This document shows, in pieces, positions 24,301 through 31,700 of a stretch of DNA of 64,000 nt; position 1 is the first letter of the stretch; each line of letters opens with the position of its first letter. The DNA lies in assembly GCF_963678635.1 (NCBI RefSeq), contig NC_087068.1:52538213-52602212 (forward strand), in the 5' to 3' direction. Below the pieces are notes generated by a model, which saw only the letters and a program-made list of their open reading frames with translations, was not told where the DNA came from and searched no databases. This stretch comes from Symsagittifera roscoffensis (Eukaryota; Xenacoelomorpha; Acoela; Convolutidae). Both the position numbers and the translations under genes were made by a program.

Positions 24301-27300
24301 CAATCGAAATCAGAATTACCCGAACAGTCGATCAAGGAATAACTCATATAATAGATCAAACTATAACAGACCAAACAGCAATTATCAAAACAGATCGCGA
24401 AATAATTCACAAAATCGACACCCAAGTTATAATAATCGTTATAGAAATTATTCCCAATCACCACACCGGAATAATAATCACTATAATAACTCTAATAATC
24501 GCCACAGAAGTAGTACACCTAAACATAAAAGACAAATCAATCAAGTACAAGCTAACCCAGAAACAACATCAGACCCCCCAGGTATTGATGACACAGTAAC
24601 TAATACGTTACAACTCAATCAAGTAAACTGTACATCATCAGATTCAGAAAGTGATACTGAAAACACTCTTGCTATCAATATGATAAAAGTCGAAAATGAC
24701 TATGAATCTGTCATATATGAACAACCCTTTCCATCACATATATATGAAAATCAATCAGAATTTCTTCAAAATTATTACACTACACCCATAAATTCCACAC
24801 CAACGACGCAAGAAACAAACGAGATTAACACTACAAATCAAACCAATAAAAATACCAAAACAAAATGCTTGAATACAAACCACATTTATCAAAATATACA
24901 AAAAGAACAACCCAAAGAAAAAATTTGGACAATACCATTTCTCTTAGAAAGCCCAAGAAATAAAGAATTTCAACCACCAGACCTTGAAATAGATTTTTTA
25001 ATTGATTCAGGAGCAGAATCAAACATAATAAACATTCCCACATGGAATGAAATAAAAACTTTACATCCAAAGCTAACACCTCTTGAAACCTCCAGTAAGC
25101 TAGCAACAGCACAAGGATCAACATTGATAAACTACGGAAAAATCCAATTATTTCTCCTCCCTACCAGAACAATGGAGCAAAGTAAAATTCTAAACAAGCC
25201 ATTTAAACAAATATTCCATATCACTGATATTAAATATAATATCATTGGAATACCATTTATTTCGAAGTATATACCAACAATTAACATCCTAAACAGTAAA
25301 ATATTAATCAAAGATAAATATACAAAAACAAAAGAAACATCCCTAACATTTTTTCAAAGATTAAACAAACAACCACCATTCTTTTCAAAATTTTATCCAA
25401 TATATAACCAACAAAGAAAACACCTGAAACCACTATCAGGAAACATCTATAATTTTTCAATCAAACAAGTTCACCAATATGATAAAGAACAAAACAAACA
25501 AAAATTTTATATGTCAGATTTTGAATTCAAACCCATTCATAAATTTTTCAAAATCACAATCTCTTCAATAAAATATTTGAAAAATTCGAATTCAGATATC
25601 ATCTCCTTACATGTCTATAACAACACACCTTACCAAGTAACATTACCTTTAGGACTTTTAGGATATTGTGAAACTAACGCTACAATATCACCAATACACG
25701 AAAAAGCCTATCGCGTAAATAATATACTCCAATTACTAGATATTTGCCAATCTACAATTCTTAATGAAGAATTATCTATAAATAATATAATAAGTAACGA
25801 AAACAGAAATACGAATTATTTCACAAAAACTCCATATTTCAAACCTACATTCAACATAAGTAACTACACAGAGGACCAACAAAAATTTTTAACAATGTTT
25901 AATTTCCAACATTCACAAATAACACAAGACGAATTCGAAAAATTAGCCAAACAGCTAATTAAATATTCATCAGTCTATGCAACATCAAAATTCGATGTTG
26001 GCAAAATCAGTTCATCACTACATCTCCCATTAAAACCAGACGCAGTTTTCAAAAAACAGAGAGCAAGTAAAGTACCAATTCACTTACATGATAAAGTAAA
26101 CAGATTACTCGATATTCTAGAACAGTACAATATTATATCACCAGTTAATAAAGAAGAACAACCAAAAGGCAACACATTCATCAACCCCGTTATCATTCTA
26201 GCTAAAGGAGAATCATTAAAAATCGTTCTCGACGCTAGATACCTCAATTCACTCATAGATGAATCAAAATGCAATTGGCCCATCGAACCAATACAAGTTA
26301 TTTTAACAAAAATAAACGGCAAATACTTTACAACCGCCGATATGAATAGTGCATACAATCAAATGCCACTAGATGAACAATCACGACGTTTAACACAATT
26401 TGTTATCGGAAACCAACAATATGAATTTAACCGCTTATTCTATGGAATATCCATAGGACCAGCAGCATTTTCAGCTTTTATGAGCAAAATTTTTAGACCA
26501 CTAATACTCAAGAAAAACGCAATCACCTATCTAGACGATGTTTTTATGCAATCACAAACAAAAGACGAAATGTTCAAAGTTTTAGAAAAATATCACCAAA
26601 TACTTCAGAACGAAAATCTGAAGGCCGCCCCCGATAAATCACACTTCTTTCTGACAAGAGTTAAATTCTTAGGACATAACATAGAAAGAAAAACAATCAC
26701 TCCACTGAAATCACGCATTGACGCTATTCAAAAACTTCAACCACCAACAAATAAAAAGAAAATCCAAGAATTCCTTGGAATGTTAAACTTTTTAAGTAAA
26801 TATGTTTATAAAATGCAATTATATCTACGACCATTTTACAACATCCTTAGACAACAAAATAATTTTGAATGGAATACAGAACATCAAGCACGATTCGAAG
26901 AAATAAAGAAACTTTTAACTGAACAAATTTCAAACACAATTCCAGACCCTGATCAACCATTTTATGCAATGTGCGATGCTTCGAACTTTGGCATCGGCGC
27001 AGCACTATTACAATCACATAATGGTACAAATAAAATGAACCTCATATCAGCAAATTCTCGATTATTCACTCAAGCAGAGCTACGACTCTCAACTCTAATG
27101 AGAGAATGTACAGCCATAATATATACACTGACAGAATATGAATTTCTGATACTTGGATCAAAGCATCCAACAGTTTTATTCACAGACCACAAACCCATCA
27201 TTTTTCTTTTCACACAGAAATCTAACCCAAACCACCGAGTTTACAGATTTCAACTAATTCTAATGAAATTTCCAAACTTACATATAGTTTGGACTGCAGG

Positions 27301-28984
27301 AAAAAATCTTGCATTACCAGACACCTTAAGTCGAAATACACCACCTGAATTACTTACACGAAAAACAACAGTTGAAATACCCAAAAACATAAAATTCTAC
27401 CTTGCAGAAAACGAAACATCACCCCGATTGGAATGCAAATATGCAGTAAAAACTGATATTGAACAATCACAAATAAATAATTTACAACATTTCCCACTTT
27501 ATTTAGATTGTCAAAATAATCATTATGAAGTTGACCTACTTGGAACATCAACTTTCAAACCAATCCCATATTCTCAATGGATAAAAAATAACACCCAACA
27601 AAAACGAACAAAACAACACCCGCCTAAAAAAGACCATTTTCCACTAATTGAAAAAGAAGATTTAACTGATAAAATAAATTTATCAGGACCACAAACAAAT
27701 GATTCAAAATACACAATAAATCAAGTTTTTGACCTCCATGACCCACTTGATACAATACCCTTATCTAAATTAGAAATCGAAAACATTTTCCTCCCCCCAA
27801 CAGAAACAATTACAATTTCAACACTGAAACAATATCAAAACCTTGACCCAGTAATTCGACAACTGAAATCATGGCACAAATATAAAACTAAACCTATCAA
27901 AGCAGATTCAACCATTCTAGGAAACAAAACACTCCTCCGATACTTTCGCAAATTTAACAACACAACAATTAACGAAAATACAGACCTTTTAGAGTATAAC
28001 CTGAATGAATCTACAGTTCCATGTCTCCCTATAAGTATGATTCTTATAGCTTTTAATATTTCACACACACAAAATATTAAAGGACACTCTGGATCAGAAA
28101 AAACATATTCAAATTTTATACAAAATTTTTACTTCCCAAATGCACCAATCTGGATAAAAGTACTATGCAATGACTGTATAGTATGTCAACTAAATAAACC
28201 TTACCCAAATCAAAAACAAATAGCACAAAAACAAGATTTTAAAGGACAGAGTTTGTACTTTAATCACCGTATCTCATTTGATACTAAAGGCCCAATTTCA
28301 CCCTCATCAGAAGGAAACTCCTACATTATGGTAATTGTTGACGCATTCACACACTATGTAGCACTTAACCCAGTACCACATTGTAATGCTTATTACGCTT
28401 ACACAACACTCTATGAACACTGGATAGCAAAATTCGGACTACCAGAAATTTTAGTCACAGACAATGGTACAGAATTCATAAATAATGAAATAATAACACT
28501 ATGTCATTTATACAACATTAAACACAAACCACGTACATCTCATGCACCTTGGACAAACGGCTTAGTCGAAGGTATGAACCGTTCACTACAAGAATACCTT
28601 AGATGTATCATCAACGGAAATGATACAAAATATACCGAATGGTCAGCAGATGTAAAATTATTTCCCTTAGCATATAATTCACAAATCACGACAACTTTAG
28701 GAATGTCACCATACGAAATGGTTTTTAACCAAAAGCCACGCAAACCAATAATGTTTACAGCAAATTCCCATAAAAACGCACAAGGTTATTGTCAACCAAA
28801 TAAAGACTCAATTTGTTATAACCTCCCATTACATACGCACGATGAAGATCATTTTCATCACCCACAAATTCTTAAACTAGCCTCCGGTACACACACCGAA
28901 TGGATTTTAAATAGAGATAAGAAACACAATGAAATTTACCAAAAAATAACGAAAAAGTTATTACAAAGACAAAACATAAATTAA
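21320..28984 (+). CDS. gag-pol: gag-pol polyprotein (2,554 aa), PR-RT-RH-IN order
   Basis: This is one continuous frame. A long Gln/Asn-rich N-terminal region precedes a retrotransposon gag capsid-type domain (about residues 605-770). A zinc knuckle CNYCRRYGHSISEC follows (C842, C845, H850, C855), then an Asn/Arg/Ser/Tyr-rich low-complexity tract (about 900-1080). The protease has LIDSGAES (catalytic D1229). The RT has YLDD at 1737-1740. RNase H shows CDAS (D1886) and TDHKP (D1956). The integrase has GHSGSEKTY and CNDCIVC (2283-2289), then catalytic D2321, D2381 and E2417, a DD35E arrangement. Protease, RT and integrase follow Ty3/gypsy order without a gag/pol frameshift. A UAA ends the frame ahead of a GPY/F tail. 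Confidence 0.95.
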   Translation: MSSTHTPGDETPDDDEIFPFIVDADTDRGQHIFCQNLLVNLFEPGISPCKTEFPDVKIKRQIIDHYLKDICNITQQYGIYSIEFTSPNHNNRKYTIQTDDLDLEFSKVFSEYIKSIQYHNSQRANSIFTNEVFAIIYSYISVLENEIPLTNVSPTETSKHLRVRHEITLLSSYLNIIKENFTKDDVSQHTKHDLQKILAWFIIDYFTHNIDLIAQARKNFRPQNSNDDTAITEQSDYVWDPEWSHPAFISFPQSISSQAIGTISYIRDYVRVIPLTIDATPLNYNTFLPDTQNNSLNSTVIHNENLNGTRNLTQQDIQTPSHFINEEIVHTTTTQQSISPIRPNLTTPRNTNPSQTQVTLQSTVKPSVAPKYSHMDYQTYRPMTIPSKTRKTFTRNNFADHNYNYTHPSKTNYQPQRNFNQYTKPRNWDNPTAQYNSKNFQPNPPQDRSENYPFFQQNKNKKQTPYQMDYLSSDDDFLQPDIFAPNTQEYRRQGIQKTRTNHRKFSPQPIDAQHQQPIQQQNPINTQSFQPIQQQNPMTAHSYQPSQMQNEIPLPYYLQQHEITRNQLSNLSQMPNAAESLQMTMNPYLMGGSSITSNKPLMVFTGTDPEYSVEDYLNAVTANLILNIGPEPINTPLHQNWIHRRTALIQTTLDGAAQKWFSVLPLEIKSNWKRFTQEFSKMFDSERNKQQQRVLCNEIRRLPNETIKQIAVRIETLVRKAYSLNTHDYKNTKMTEILMMTLTPQLRKIAIKKRASHPSSIREPDLDFRKLVDKLEQAEITMKLEETENLKLQYVNRIETTPTNINNIQESETDLVEKITEILNIYEKNPNFKGKPSFKKWCNYCRRYGHSISECRQKQQDSQNKPQKYKEPNKSFYQYMKKDQNLPNKNVYSNNSSGKPLPNNTSYTRNQSPYNSSHRGRSPERRNTQNSSQNHYNRPNSRNNYSRSNSNTQRFVSRSNSQSRNNYYPNNQSRNSSYNRNRNYSYNRNRSYSNNRNQNYPNSRSRNNSYNRSNYNRPNSNYQNRSRNNSQNRHPSYNNRYRNYSQSPHRNNNHYNNSNNRHRSSTPKHKRQINQVQANPETTSDPPGIDDTVTNTLQLNQVNCTSSDSESDTENTLAINMIKVENDYESVIYEQPFPSHIYENQSEFLQNYYTTPINSTPTTQETNEINTTNQTNKNTKTKCLNTNHIYQNIQKEQPKEKIWTIPFLLESPRNKEFQPPDLEIDFLIDSGAESNIINIPTWNEIKTLHPKLTPLETSSKLATAQGSTLINYGKIQLFLLPTRTMEQSKILNKPFKQIFHITDIKYNIIGIPFISKYIPTINILNSKILIKDKYTKTKETSLTFFQRLNKQPPFFSKFYPIYNQQRKHLKPLSGNIYNFSIKQVHQYDKEQNKQKFYMSDFEFKPIHKFFKITISSIKYLKNSNSDIISLHVYNNTPYQVTLPLGLLGYCETNATISPIHEKAYRVNNILQLLDICQSTILNEELSINNIISNENRNTNYFTKTPYFKPTFNISNYTEDQQKFLTMFNFQHSQITQDEFEKLAKQLIKYSSVYATSKFDVGKISSSLHLPLKPDAVFKKQRASKVPIHLHDKVNRLLDILEQYNIISPVNKEEQPKGNTFINPVIILAKGESLKIVLDARYLNSLIDESKCNWPIEPIQVILTKINGKYFTTADMNSAYNQMPLDEQSRRLTQFVIGNQQYEFNRLFYGISIGPAAFSAFMSKIFRPLILKKNAITYLDDVFMQSQTKDEMFKVLEKYHQILQNENLKAAPDKSHFFLTRVKFLGHNIERKTITPLKSRIDAIQKLQPPTNKKKIQEFLGMLNFLSKYVYKMQLYLRPFYNILRQQNNFEWNTEHQARFEEIKKLLTEQISNTIPDPDQPFYAMCDASNFGIGAALLQSHNGTNKMNLISANSRLFTQAELRLSTLMRECTAIIYTLTEYEFLILGSKHPTVLFTDHKPIIFLFTQKSNPNHRVYRFQLILMKFPNLHIVWTAGKNLALPDTLSRNTPPELLTRKTTVEIPKNIKFYLAENETSPRLECKYAVKTDIEQSQINNLQHFPLYLDCQNNHYEVDLLGTSTFKPIPYSQWIKNNTQQKRTKQHPPKKDHFPLIEKEDLTDKINLSGPQTNDSKYTINQVFDLHDPLDTIPLSKLEIENIFLPPTETITISTLKQYQNLDPVIRQLKSWHKYKTKPIKADSTILGNKTLLRYFRKFNNTTINENTDLLEYNLNESTVPCLPISMILIAFNISHTQNIKGHSGSEKTYSNFIQNFYFPNAPIWIKVLCNDCIVCQLNKPYPNQKQIAQKQDFKGQSLYFNHRISFDTKGPISPSSEGNSYIMVIVDAFTHYVALNPVPHCNAYYAYTTLYEHWIAKFGLPEILVTDNGTEFINNEIITLCHLYNIKHKPRTSHAPWTNGLVEGMNRSLQEYLRCIINGNDTKYTEWSADVKLFPLAYNSQITTTLGMSPYEMVFNQKPRKPIMFTANSHKNAQGYCQPNKDSICYNLPLHTHDEDHFHHPQILKLASGTHTEWILNRDKKHNEIYQKITKKLLQRQNIN

Positions 28985-29542
28985 CAAATCAATTCACGTT
29001 TTACACCAGCTTCCGATTTAAAAATTGGAACATTTGTTTTAATACCTAATTTTAATACTCAAAAAGGAATTTCTAAAAAATTACAACCCCTCCGAAAAGG
29101 ACCCTACCAAATAATTGCAAAACCCACTGATGTCACATATAAAATTACCGACTCAAACAAAAAAGAAATCGTTCAACATCGAAACAACCTATTACCTTAT
29201 TACCCAAAAGAATACGCACTCCGCGAATTAACTCAATTATATTCTTTCACAGGATTAAAAATCATTCAAAATGAACCACATCTGAAAAACACAGAACAAA
29301 ATGATAACCCCACCGAAAATCAAAACACAAAACCAACCGCCACCAAAAACAATACACAAAACCATAAAGAATCTCCAAAACCAAGAAAAAATAGAAAAAT
29401 GACAGAACAAATAATACCCCAAGAAGAAATAGACAAATCAGAACATAGAAAAACAACAAGACTCCGAAATCAACCACGTAAAAACTACAAAATGTTCATC
29501 CCCCAATCTAAAATATTAAAGAAAGTAGAATTTAAAAAGTAA
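28985..29542 (+). CDS. in-frame pol 3' extension with GPY/F module, after UAA
   Basis: Immediately after the UAA at 28982-28984, the same frame stays open for 185 codons to the TAA at 29540. It encodes LRKGPYQIIAKPTDVTYKI, the GPY/F module that closes many gypsy integrases, then VQHRNNLLPYYPKEY and a Lys-rich tail. It has no ATG until near its end, so it needs readthrough or an ancestral sense codon. Related copies at 56084-56086 and 59946-59948 have Ser codons (TCG, TCC) at the stop position and continue into the same sequence. The stop context UAA-CAA loosely resembles known readthrough contexts. Either a disabling mutation or regulated readthrough fits. Confidence 0.85.
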   Translation, partial: QINSRFTPASDLKIGTFVLIPNFNTQKGISKKLQPLRKGPYQIIAKPTDVTYKITDSNKKEIVQHRNNLLPYYPKEYALRELTQLYSFTGLKIIQNEPHLKNTEQNDNPTENQNTKPTATKNNTQNHKESPKPRKNRKMTEQIIPQEEIDKSEHRKTTRLRNQPRKNYKMFIPQSKILKKVEFKK

Positions 29543-30142
29543 TTTTAAGATTTTATACTTCACAATCTTGAAACCTCCGTAACATTTTTCATTTTAATTT
29601 TTCAAAATAACATGCTCACAAGTACGCAATAATTCTAGTTCAAAATAGACCAATAGGATTCATCCAATCCGCCACTTTCTCTAACTCAAACTAAGATCAA
29701 TTAGACGAATAATCTAGAACTCCAGGCACATCTCTAACTATAACTTTACAACCTCCAGGTCAAAAATAAGCAAACCACTCCAACTTGACAGCTAAAATAA
29801 ATATCACCATAATACCGTACCCCTCCCTTATCTAATAACCCAAAGATCAACAATATTTCCCCAACTCAGACCACGAATACCCCCAAAACAAATTTGATAA
29901 CTTAGCCTAAAGTAACAAAATGAAGATTTTAATTAGCCTAAAGTATAAAAATCTCACCATACCCCGGATCATTTGACAAACAAAAATAAAGAAAAAGACG
30001 ACCTCCCAGTCACCATGAAAATTGCCCCCAACAATTTTTTACAAAACTCAACCCACTTGTCAAAAAACTAATAAATAATTCGACCACACTAGAAAATCGC
30101 CTCAAACAGCAAAAAATATTCGACCAAGAGATCATTTCTTAA
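29543..30142 (+). other. non-coding spacer between pol and accessory ORFs
   Basis: Six hundred bases with no gene. TTAGCCTAAAGTA occurs twice (29902-29914 and 29933-29945), and the pair is conserved in the diverged relative near 55,455-55,515. It may hold splice or RNA-structure signals for the downstream ORFs. No function is shown. Confidence 0.45.
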
Positions 30143-30373
30143 ATGCTTTTCTCTCAAACAGTTGCTCAAATACTTATAAATTTTAAACATTTTTTTTCAA
30201 TACTTGAAGCCTTTATAATATTTCTTTTTGATATACTTGAATCTTTTCTAATAATCTTAATCATTTTTTGTAACATTTTTTTAATTTTCTACACTATACT
30301 CGAACTATTCCTCCAACTTTCCAAAACCCTTGAATATATCCACAGGTACGATTTTCACAACTTGTCTAAATGA
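30143..30373 (+). CDS. small hydrophobic ORF a (76 aa)
   Basis: Starts at ATG and encodes a Leu/Ile/Phe-rich product with probably two or more membrane-spanning segments (AFIIFLFDILESFLIILIIF). Its TGA overlaps the ATG of the next small ORF as ATGA at 30370-30373. A candidate 44-nt intron (GT at 30346, AG ending 30389) would instead fuse this frame with the next one. AT-rich DNA readily gives such hydrophobic frames by chance, but the ATGA coupling and position inside the element support a real gene. No homology is recognised. Confidence 0.4.
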   Translation: MLFSQTVAQILINFKHFFSILEAFIIFLFDILESFLIILIIFCNIFLIFYTILELFLQLSKTLEYIHRYDFHNLSK

Positions 30374-30558
30374 TACGAACAATTTTCAGTAGAACTGATA
30401 TTTTTTTATTGTTTGTAATTTTCATAACATTTTTATCATCCCTCATTTTGACCATATGTAAATGTATAAAGAAAGCAATCATCACATTTGCCCTAGCAAC
30501 AATTTTTCTAATTATTTTTTTGGAAGAATATTATAATAAACATAAACCTTCCCACTAA
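30370..30558 (+). CDS. small hydrophobic ORF b (62 aa)
   Basis: The ATG lies in the ATGA overlap with ORF a. The product has two likely membrane segments (IFLLFVIFITFLSSLILTIC and FALATIFLIIFLEEYY) separated by a short basic, Cys-containing loop (KCIKK). It resembles small viral membrane proteins in layout only; no family is recognised. It ends six bases before the long ATG-less frame opens. Confidence 0.4.
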   Translation: MIRTIFSRTDIFLLFVIFITFLSSLILTICKCIKKAIITFALATIFLIIFLEEYYNKHKPSH

Positions 30559-30563
30559 AGTAA

Positions 30564-31700
30564 CAATTCAAAAATCCATCAAAAATTGCTACCCAACAGT
30601 CACAGAATCAGTCTTCACCGACATCATCCCAAGATAATCCAACACCACCTTCAACTACTCAAAATCCTCAAACATCTACACGAATTTCTTTTCAAGACAA
30701 TCCATACACTTTTGAAGAACGGCACGCTCGTTTATCTGAACCACTAGAACCAGTTCAACGACAAGCATCTCTAAGTGAACCAACATATAATCTTTACCCA
30801 ACACTACCACAAGAACTAAGTAGAATACGAAACCTTAGTCAAAACCAAAACACAACAGAAATAAATAGACAAATTATACATCCTCGACGAAATAGAAATT
30901 TTCAAACTCCCCGAGTTCATTTTGATATACCTCAATCCCCATCACAAACCACTCCAGAAAACACCACTGGTATATTACCAGAAACCCCTACACTTCTTTC
31001 ACAACGTAGCACCTCAAGCTTACCATCAGATTACTTAGGTTCAACACCAACATCTGAACAAATACGTGAAAATCCTTTTAACCCCCCAAACCAAACATCA
31101 CGATTTCCATATTGGACTACACATTCATTTACACAAGGTGAACCAAATTTAGTCAATGAACCCATAGATATTTCTACGGATACAACAACATCCTCATCAC
31201 TACCAGAAACATTATCACTACCATCAACACCATCAATAAGCCAATTTTCACCACTACCCTTTAACTTAAATTTTCCAAATAATCTCGACGCCAGATATCG
31301 AGAACAATCATCAATAAATATTCCTTTAAGATTAGACTGGAATACATTCACAGCACCTCCACCATTATTTGGACAACATCAAGAAAGTAACCGCCTTCAT
31401 AACTGGGCACTTAATAGATTACAATATCGCCAAGATATTCACAACGATATCCGTGATCACAATATTCAAATACTCCAACAAAACAGTTTACAATTAAAGT
31501 TTGAAATCACAGTTAAATTAAACAATATTACACAACATCCCTACCCATTAAATCCACCTAACATAACAGCTCAATCATTACCACCACCGTTTATAACTAC
31601 TGAAGTAATATATAAATACGACAGATACACCAAAAACACAATTGGTTACATTACATTTTATAACCCATACTCAGGATTATCATACACATGTATATTCTAA
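30564..31700 (+). CDS. ATG-less ORF, Pro/Ser/Thr-rich (378 codons)
   Basis: The frame is open from the TAA at 30561 to the TAA at 31698-31700 and contains no ATG and no TTG. Such a length without a stop in A-rich DNA is very unlikely by chance, so it is probably coding. About the first 225 codons are rich in Pro, Ser, Thr and Gln and look disordered. The last 120 or so look globular (ESNRLHNWALNRLQYRQDIH, ending SGLSYTCIF). Its last 13 nt overlap the env ATG at 31688. Expression probably needs splicing from an upstream exon that supplies the ATG; ACCCAACAG at 30591-30599 is one possible acceptor. Function unknown. Confidence 0.65.
   Translation, partial: QFKNPSKIATQQSQNQSSPTSSQDNPTPPSTTQNPQTSTRISFQDNPYTFEERHARLSEPLEPVQRQASLSEPTYNLYPTLPQELSRIRNLSQNQNTTEINRQIIHPRRNRNFQTPRVHFDIPQSPSQTTPENTTGILPETPTLLSQRSTSSLPSDYLGSTPTSEQIRENPFNPPNQTSRFPYWTTHSFTQGEPNLVNEPIDISTDTTTSSSLPETLSLPSTPSISQFSPLPFNLNFPNNLDARYREQSSINIPLRLDWNTFTAPPPLFGQHQESNRLHNWALNRLQYRQDIHNDIRDHNIQILQQNSLQLKFEITVKLNNITQHPYPLNPPNITAQSLPPPFITTEVIYKYDRYTKNTIGYITFYNPYSGLSYTCIF

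Noticed and set aside
23988-24599. 203-codon plus-strand frame inside gag-pol
   Set aside because: It overlaps the Asn/Arg/Ser/Tyr low-complexity tract in another frame. Its Ile/Thr-rich repetitive product is explained by that composition.
30540-30570. Ribosomal frameshift from small ORF b into the ATG-less ORF
   Set aside because: The ORF b frame stops at 30556-30558, and the downstream frame has its own stop at 30561-30563, so no single shift links them.
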